Assembly (NCBI RefSeq): GCF_014196715.1
Contig: NZ_JACIEF010000001.1
Location: forward strand, 726,872-790,871
From: Pedobacter zeae
Lineage (GTDB): Bacteria > Bacteroidota > Bacteroidia > Sphingobacteriales > Sphingobacteriaceae
DNA: 64,000 nt
Direction of reading: 5' to 3'
The notes under the pieces were generated by a model. That model made no database searches, was not told the DNA's origin, and saw only the letters and a program-made list of their open reading frames with translations. Below are positions 59,927 through 64,000 of this stretch, piece by piece. The number at the start of each line of letters is the position of its first letter. Position 1 is the stretch's first letter. A program made the translations under genes and the position numbers.

Positions 59927-60469
59927 GATTTTATAAATATAATTATTAAAACATTAAAAGTATTATTTATTAGTATTGCCTCCAAGCTTTATAAACCAAA
60001 TGGTCGGTTTTCAGGACGAAATGACTGTTTGAGCAGGACATTATAAAATTGTAATTGTACCATGATCAATAAAGAAATAGATCACCTTCTTCATTTTGAC
60101 GGTAGAAATCCTCATGGTTTGACGTAAGTATTATAAGTCAAATGAGTCACTTAGGATTTTTTGCAAAATCATCGACCAATAAGTGAAGCCTCATAGCGTA
60201 GATTTTTTATTTAAACAGGCTTGTGTGCCCTGCTTTTTTTCTTTGTTGGTCAATCATTTGCAGGCAGGTCGTCCATCTTGAAAGGAGTTTGGTGTAATTG
60301 TGGTTTTGTCCTCTTTGTTTAAAGATAAAAAGATAGAAACTTAGTAAAAACAAATAAAGGAGTTTAGATACCATGTTCTAGAGCACTTTTTTGAAACTTA
60401 GTTTTAATTTATATAATCAAGGTGCAAGATTGATTTATTCAGCCAGCATATAAGCCATCAACACTTAGC
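59927..60469. other. Divergent intergenic region of the peptide locus
   Basis: About 540 bases between the leftward signalling operon and the rightward export genes. It contains a 21-codon ORF (60062-60127) and a weak hairpin followed by a T tract (CAGGC...GCCCTG, about 60214-60240). No firm promoter, RNA gene or repeat is visible to me. Confidence 0.5.
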
Positions 60470-62047
60470 ATGAATCTATTTAAAACGCAAAAACAAAATC
60501 TGGAAAGTATTGCTAATGATCTTTTAAAACATTTAAGGGTTAAGGTGACTCCCATAACAGTAGGAAGTTGTATACTGAACCATCCTGAATACCCAAGTAT
60601 TTTGTCACTGAGTGACTGTTTAGATAACTGGAACGTTAAAAACGATGCTTATAGAATTGACAAAACAGCATTTGAGAAGGAGGATCTGCTATTTCCTTTT
60701 GCAGCACATTTTACTGAGAAAGGTGGAAGGTTTATACTCGTTCATAATATTGAAGAAGGAAGTGTTCATTATACAGATGAAAAAGAGCGAAAGGGTATAA
60801 TGACGGAGCAGGAATTCTTGGATCGCTGGGACGGAATAGCTTTCCATGCCGAAGGCAAAACGACCAGTGGGGAAAAGGATTACAGGCTAAACTACCTAAA
60901 AGCTATTTTACACAAACTGTTACTTCCTTCTACAATGATCCTTTGTATGGTAATCTTAGGGTTTTCAATCGCCGCCCATCCCTTTTCACTCTTTTACACT
61001 CTTTTGTGTTCGTTAAAATTTATAGGAACTGGTATAAGTATCCTATTGCTTGCTCAAAGTATCAATTCGCAAAATCCTTTCATAAGGAACTTATGTGGCC
61101 TGGCTGGAAAAAGTGATTGTAACAGTATACTGAAATCAGATGCAGCAAAAATCACTGATTGGTTAAGCTGGAGTGAAATTGGCTTTTTTTACTATACTGG
61201 TTCTTTGTTACTACTGCTTATTCAACCCTCATCAGTTAGCCTGATCGCATGGCTAAATGTAACGGCATTGCCCTACACCATATACTCGATAACCTATCAG
61301 TACAGGCATAAAAACTGGTGCATCCTATGTTGCGCAGTGCAGGTTATATTATGGTCCGAGTTTTTAGCTAATGCCGGGCACTCAACTTTTTCTTTTCCTG
61401 TTGTGACAGATAGGCCATACTGGATATTAATTTGCTTCCTTGCACCTGTTATCATTTGGGCACTGCTAAAACCCGCCTTTTATCAGGCTCAACAACTAGC
61501 CCCGCTACAACGGCAACTCAAAAAGTTTAAGTACAACACAGATCTTTTTCTTCAGGCTTTAACCAATCAGCCACGGTATGCGGTTGGTGCCGATCTTATG
61601 CCAGTAGTATTGGGCAATCCAGATGCTTCCACAGTGATTACGATGGTCAGCAATCCTAACTGCAACCCATGCGCCAGGGCACATTCGTTTCTGGAGACCT
61701 GGATTGCGGGTAGGGACGATATTCAGGTTAAAGTAGTATTCGCAACTGCTGATCATGATAATGATATCCGAACCAAAGTGGCAAGGCATCTGGCAGCGCT
61801 GACACTGTCCAATGAAAAAAAAATTGCTGAAAGGGCCCTGACCCACTGGTACGAACAAAAAGGCAATTTCGAAGCCTGGGCCGAAGCTTTCCCTTTAGAT
61901 AAAGCTATACCAACGAATGATTCAAGTGAACGACAGAAACAATGGTGTAAAATGGCAGAAATTACTTTTACCCCAACGATTCTTATTAATGGATATAAGA
62001 TGCCAGACCCATACCAGTTGGAAGACCTCCGTTATTTACTGAATTGA
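60470..62047 (+). CDS. C39-like, VKOR and thioredoxin fusion
   Basis: 525 residues. Residues 1-130 resemble a C39 bacteriocin-peptidase fold without its Cys (HPEYPSILSLSDCLDNWNV). Residues about 145-335 are a membrane VKOR-like domain with C209/C217 (FIRNLCGLAGKSDC) and C284-x-x-C287 (WCILC). The C-terminus is a DsbA/thioredoxin-like domain with C398-N-P-C401. It should generate disulfide bonds on the periplasmic side, most likely in the Cys-rich peptide encoded just downstream. The dead C39 domain may recognise the GG leader; that is inference. Confidence 0.78.
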   Translation: MNLFKTQKQNLESIANDLLKHLRVKVTPITVGSCILNHPEYPSILSLSDCLDNWNVKNDAYRIDKTAFEKEDLLFPFAAHFTEKGGRFILVHNIEEGSVHYTDEKERKGIMTEQEFLDRWDGIAFHAEGKTTSGEKDYRLNYLKAILHKLLLPSTMILCMVILGFSIAAHPFSLFYTLLCSLKFIGTGISILLLAQSINSQNPFIRNLCGLAGKSDCNSILKSDAAKITDWLSWSEIGFFYYTGSLLLLLIQPSSVSLIAWLNVTALPYTIYSITYQYRHKNWCILCCAVQVILWSEFLANAGHSTFSFPVVTDRPYWILICFLAPVIIWALLKPAFYQAQQLAPLQRQLKKFKYNTDLFLQALTNQPRYAVGADLMPVVLGNPDASTVITMVSNPNCNPCARAHSFLETWIAGRDDIQVKVVFATADHDNDIRTKVARHLAALTLSNEKKIAERALTHWYEQKGNFEAWAEAFPLDKAIPTNDSSERQKQWCKMAEITFTPTILINGYKMPDPYQLEDLRYLLN

Positions 62048-62101
62048 TTTTGTAAACAGCATCGTGTTGAGGATTTGCTGTAAGGATTTTTTTGCAAAAA
62101 A

Positions 62102-62133
62102 GGGGCAGCTGTGGTTGCAAACAAAACTGCCCC
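62102..62133. terminator. Hairpin after the VKOR fusion
   Basis: GGGGCAG (62102-62108) pairs with CTGCCCC (62127-62133), with an 18-nt loop and no T tract. It may be a weak terminator or an mRNA stabiliser. Confidence 0.4.
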
Positions 62134-62223
62134 AACAACGAGTATCGGCGTTTCCCGGTACCGCTTAGGTTGGTCTTGCGTGAAAGGACAACAAAACCAA
62201 TAGAAACAAAATTAAATTAAAAC

Positions 62224-62427
62224 ATGAAAAAAGTAAACTTACTCAGCAGAGCTGAGATGAAAAACGTAATGGGTGGTTTGGAAGATGTATGTAAAGGGAA
62301 AACCGGAGGAGACCTTACCGACTGTAGATACAATGTTTGTATGTCGGGTTATAACCCAGCCGAACACACCACACAAGAAAATGAAAATAAGATCGATTCT
62401 TGTTGTGCCTCAAGCGGAAATTGTTAA
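62224..62427 (+). CDS. Cys-rich GG-leader peptide (bacteriocin-like precursor)
   Basis: 67 residues. Leader MKKVNLLSRAEMKNVMGG with a double-glycine cut site, then a ~49-residue core with six Cys (in DVCKGK, TDCRYNVCM, SCC and GNC), enough for three disulfides. No lanthionine-type Ser/Thr density. A secreted bacteriocin or peptide pheromone is most likely, folded by the VKOR-thioredoxin fusion next door and exported by the C39 transporter at the right edge. Its target is unknown. Confidence 0.72.
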   Translation: MKKVNLLSRAEMKNVMGGLEDVCKGKTGGDLTDCRYNVCMSGYNPAEHTTQENENKIDSCCASSGNC

Positions 62428-62434
62428 ATTTATG

Positions 62435-62454
62435 GGGCGGTGAGAACCGCCCCT
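62435..62454 (+). terminator. Attenuating hairpin after the peptide gene
   Basis: Perfect GGGGCGGT-GAGA-ACCGCCCC stem-loop, 8 nt after the peptide stop, followed by TTAATC and not by a T tract. It may give more peptide mRNA than TlpA-like mRNA. Confidence 0.65.
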
Positions 62455-62467
62455 TAATCAGTGAACT

Positions 62468-63655
62468 ATGAAAATACTAATTGCAATATTGTTGTTTCAA
62501 TCTTTTGCCCTTTCAAATGTTTTTGCTGAAAACTTCCATATAGGCGGAAAGGTTTTGGGAAAAGAAAAGTTTAATTATGTGTACCTTTTTGACAGTAAAG
62601 ATAATTTGATTGGTGAGGCAAAGATTTCTGATAATCACTTTTTCCTTACCGGGCCAATTGAATACAAACAAAAGTTTGGCCAACTGCCCAGCGCTACAAT
62701 ATTGCTGAGTCAGATCGTACTTACGGTTAGTGAAATAAATGCACAACGACTGCTCTCCAATAGAAAACATAATAATTGTACCATTATTTTAGAAGATAGC
62801 ATAGACCTGGCCTATGATACGGATAGGAAACTGTTCTCAGTAAAAGGAGGAAGACAGAATGAGATTCAAAACCTCTATATAAATGGATATTCCATTTTTC
62901 GTAATCGCCGTGACAGTATTTACTTATCGATAGACAAATCGGATCTTTCAGAAAAGGAAAAAGAAGCAATAAAAATAACTGAAGCAAAGAAATTGTTCAC
63001 TAAAACGATGTTTGGCTTTATCAATATTATCAAATTGCATCGCGACTCGGAAGTGGCCCTATTAAATTTCTCACCCGTCATATACGATCAAGGCATTGCC
63101 GGACAACAGGTGTTAGAGGCCTTTAATCTTTTCACACAGAGAATAAGGGAATCAGAGTATGGAATTCATGTTTATCCGGAGATAACTAAAAAGATAAAAG
63201 CTGAAGAAATAATGGCCGCTCCGGCCTACACCGTGGGTATGAAAATGCCCGAGTTCTCCCTTATTAACGAAAACAACGAAGTAGTAAAAAGTGAATCACA
63301 ATTTTCAAAATATACATTGATTGATTTTTGGGCAACATGGTGTATCCCTTGCCGAAATGAAACACCTAATATTATCCATGCCCTTACCAGTTATCAGAAA
63401 AAGGGATTTCAAGTAATTACCGTTTCGATTGATGATACAAAGGATAAACGCAAATGGATTGAAGCGATAAAAAATGATAAGATGAGCGGATTTACGAATC
63501 TTTTTAACGGCAATGATAACAGTGGTATAGCCAAAGAACTAAAAATTGTTAGTATACCAGCCAACTATCTGGTAGATAGCAAGGGTAAAATTATAGCAAC
63601 AAATCTTCGCGGTGAACAACTGATAAAGAAACTGCAGGAGTTGTTTGCAGAGTGA
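62468..63655 (+). CDS. TlpA-like thioredoxin-domain protein
   Basis: 395 residues with a signal peptide (ILIAILLFQSFALSNVFAE). An N-terminal DUF4369-like beta domain is followed by a TlpA/AhpC thioredoxin fold with redox motif WCIPC (FWATWCIPCRNETPN, about residue 292). It is periplasmic and probably a disulfide reductase or isomerase. It lies directly after the Cys-rich peptide gene, so a proofreading role in peptide folding is likely. Confidence 0.75.
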   Translation: MKILIAILLFQSFALSNVFAENFHIGGKVLGKEKFNYVYLFDSKDNLIGEAKISDNHFFLTGPIEYKQKFGQLPSATILLSQIVLTVSEINAQRLLSNRKHNNCTIILEDSIDLAYDTDRKLFSVKGGRQNEIQNLYINGYSIFRNRRDSIYLSIDKSDLSEKEKEAIKITEAKKLFTKTMFGFINIIKLHRDSEVALLNFSPVIYDQGIAGQQVLEAFNLFTQRIRESEYGIHVYPEITKKIKAEEIMAAPAYTVGMKMPEFSLINENNEVVKSESQFSKYTLIDFWATWCIPCRNETPNIIHALTSYQKKGFQVITVSIDDTKDKRKWIEAIKNDKMSGFTNLFNGNDNSGIAKELKIVSIPANYLVDSKGKIIATNLRGEQLIKKLQELFAE

Positions 63656-63731
63656 AGCAATTCTCCACATTTTAATGTCGTACACTTCTCCCATTTATCA
63701 ATAGACTGACCACGCCTTAGCTTTTTTATAA

Positions 63732-64000
63732 TTGAAACACTTAAAATATTATAAACAGCCCGATCAAATGGACTGTGGGCCTACCTGTTTGCGCATGATT
63801 GCGAAATACTACGGTAAAAATATCAGCTTACAGAAATTAAGGGATATTTCCGGTATTAATCGTGAAGGTGTATCGCTGCTGGGCATTAGTGAAGCCGCAG
63901 AAAAGATAGGTTTCAGGACCAGTGCCGCTCGGCTTCACCTGATTCAACTCACAGAAACGGAACTGCCCGCAATACTGCATTGGAACCAAAACCACTTTGT
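63732..64000 (+). CDS. C39-peptidase ABC exporter (partial)
   Basis: 89 residues up to the window end. The frame is closed by TAA at 63729-63731, so the start must be TTG 63732. It begins KHLKYYKQPDQMDCGPTCLR, with the catalytic Cys in DCGPTCL as in C39 peptidase-containing bacteriocin transporters, and continues with the fold's second Cys region (SLLGISEAAEKIGF). It should cleave GG leaders and export the peptide. The membrane and ATPase domains lie beyond the window. Confidence 0.8.
   Translation, partial: MKHLKYYKQPDQMDCGPTCLRMIAKYYGKNISLQKLRDISGINREGVSLLGISEAAEKIGFRTSAARLHLIQLTETELPAILHWNQNHF

Noticed and set aside
1..64000. rRNA or tRNA genes
   Set aside because: No cloverleaf or ribosomal RNA sequence was recognised; I cannot run a dedicated search.

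Overview
The window comes from a Bacteroidota chromosome, most likely a Pedobacter-like Sphingobacteriaceae. Evidence for this: Bacteroidota-type promoters (TTTG-N19-TAnnTTTG), mostly no Shine-Dalgarno sites, a SusC/SusD pair, DUF6266 and DUF6520 proteins, GG-leader peptides, and LytS/LytTR regulation. The genus is an inference from remembered protein families; no database search was possible.

Region 1 (1-8.9 kb) is the left part of a Mu-like transposable prophage, read right to left. It holds a LexA/S24-type repressor (+), an early promoter with a 14-bp palindrome, a Ner-like HTH protein, MuA-type transposase (DDE triad visible), MuB-type ATPase, and a tightly packed early operon (ASCH-like, DnaA-like HTH, DUF3164, HD hydrolase and several small coupled ORFs) that runs off the left edge. 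The phage left end appears to lie near 8889.

Region 2 (8.9-18.5 kb) is an AT-rich, four-gene leftward operon that looks like an anti-phage or conflict system: a membrane AbiC-like protein; a 1221-aa fusion of zinc ribbon, Ser/Thr kinase, ORC/Cdc6-like ATPase and a C-terminal Rossmann (CARF-like?) domain; a MORC/GHKL ATPase; and a Z1-domain SF2 ATPase. The genes overlap or nearly abut. I know no described system with this exact composition. An XRE regulator, a palindromic operator, a divergent promoter and a heavily base-paired non-coding stretch follow (18.4-18.8 kb).

Region 3 (19-27.2 kb) is a TlpA/DUF3738 - SusC - SusD operon, then a DUF6520 protein, a MauE-like membrane protein and a Crp/Fnr regulator on the other strand. 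Region 4 (27.3-30.5 kb) has an HTH protein, a ten-unit TTACC array with an 11-bp period, DUF6266, and a holin-like / endolysin-like / spanin-like trio. Region 5 (31-44.5 kb) is a nitrate assimilation cluster (Crp/Fnr, broken mobA, rubredoxin fusion, Nitr_red_assoc, NasA fusion, NarK, NirD, NirB, SUMT) with an ISL3 transposase remnant beside it.

Region 6 (45-50.7 kb) is a redox-type regulon: LLM oxidoreductase, YceI, VOC, nitroreductase, DoxX and a Crp/Fnr regulator. Its three promoters share an identical architecture of two FNR-like palindromes 23 bp apart and a -7 element 33 bp further on. Region 7 (51-56 kb) holds secreted or lipoprotein genes of unknown function with a repeated palindrome. 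Region 8 (56.4-64 kb) is a peptide secretion and signalling locus: LytTR regulator, LytS-type kinase, S41 peptidase, two GG-leader peptides, a C39-like/VKOR/thioredoxin fusion, a TlpA-like protein and the start of a C39-peptidase ABC exporter that is cut by the window end.
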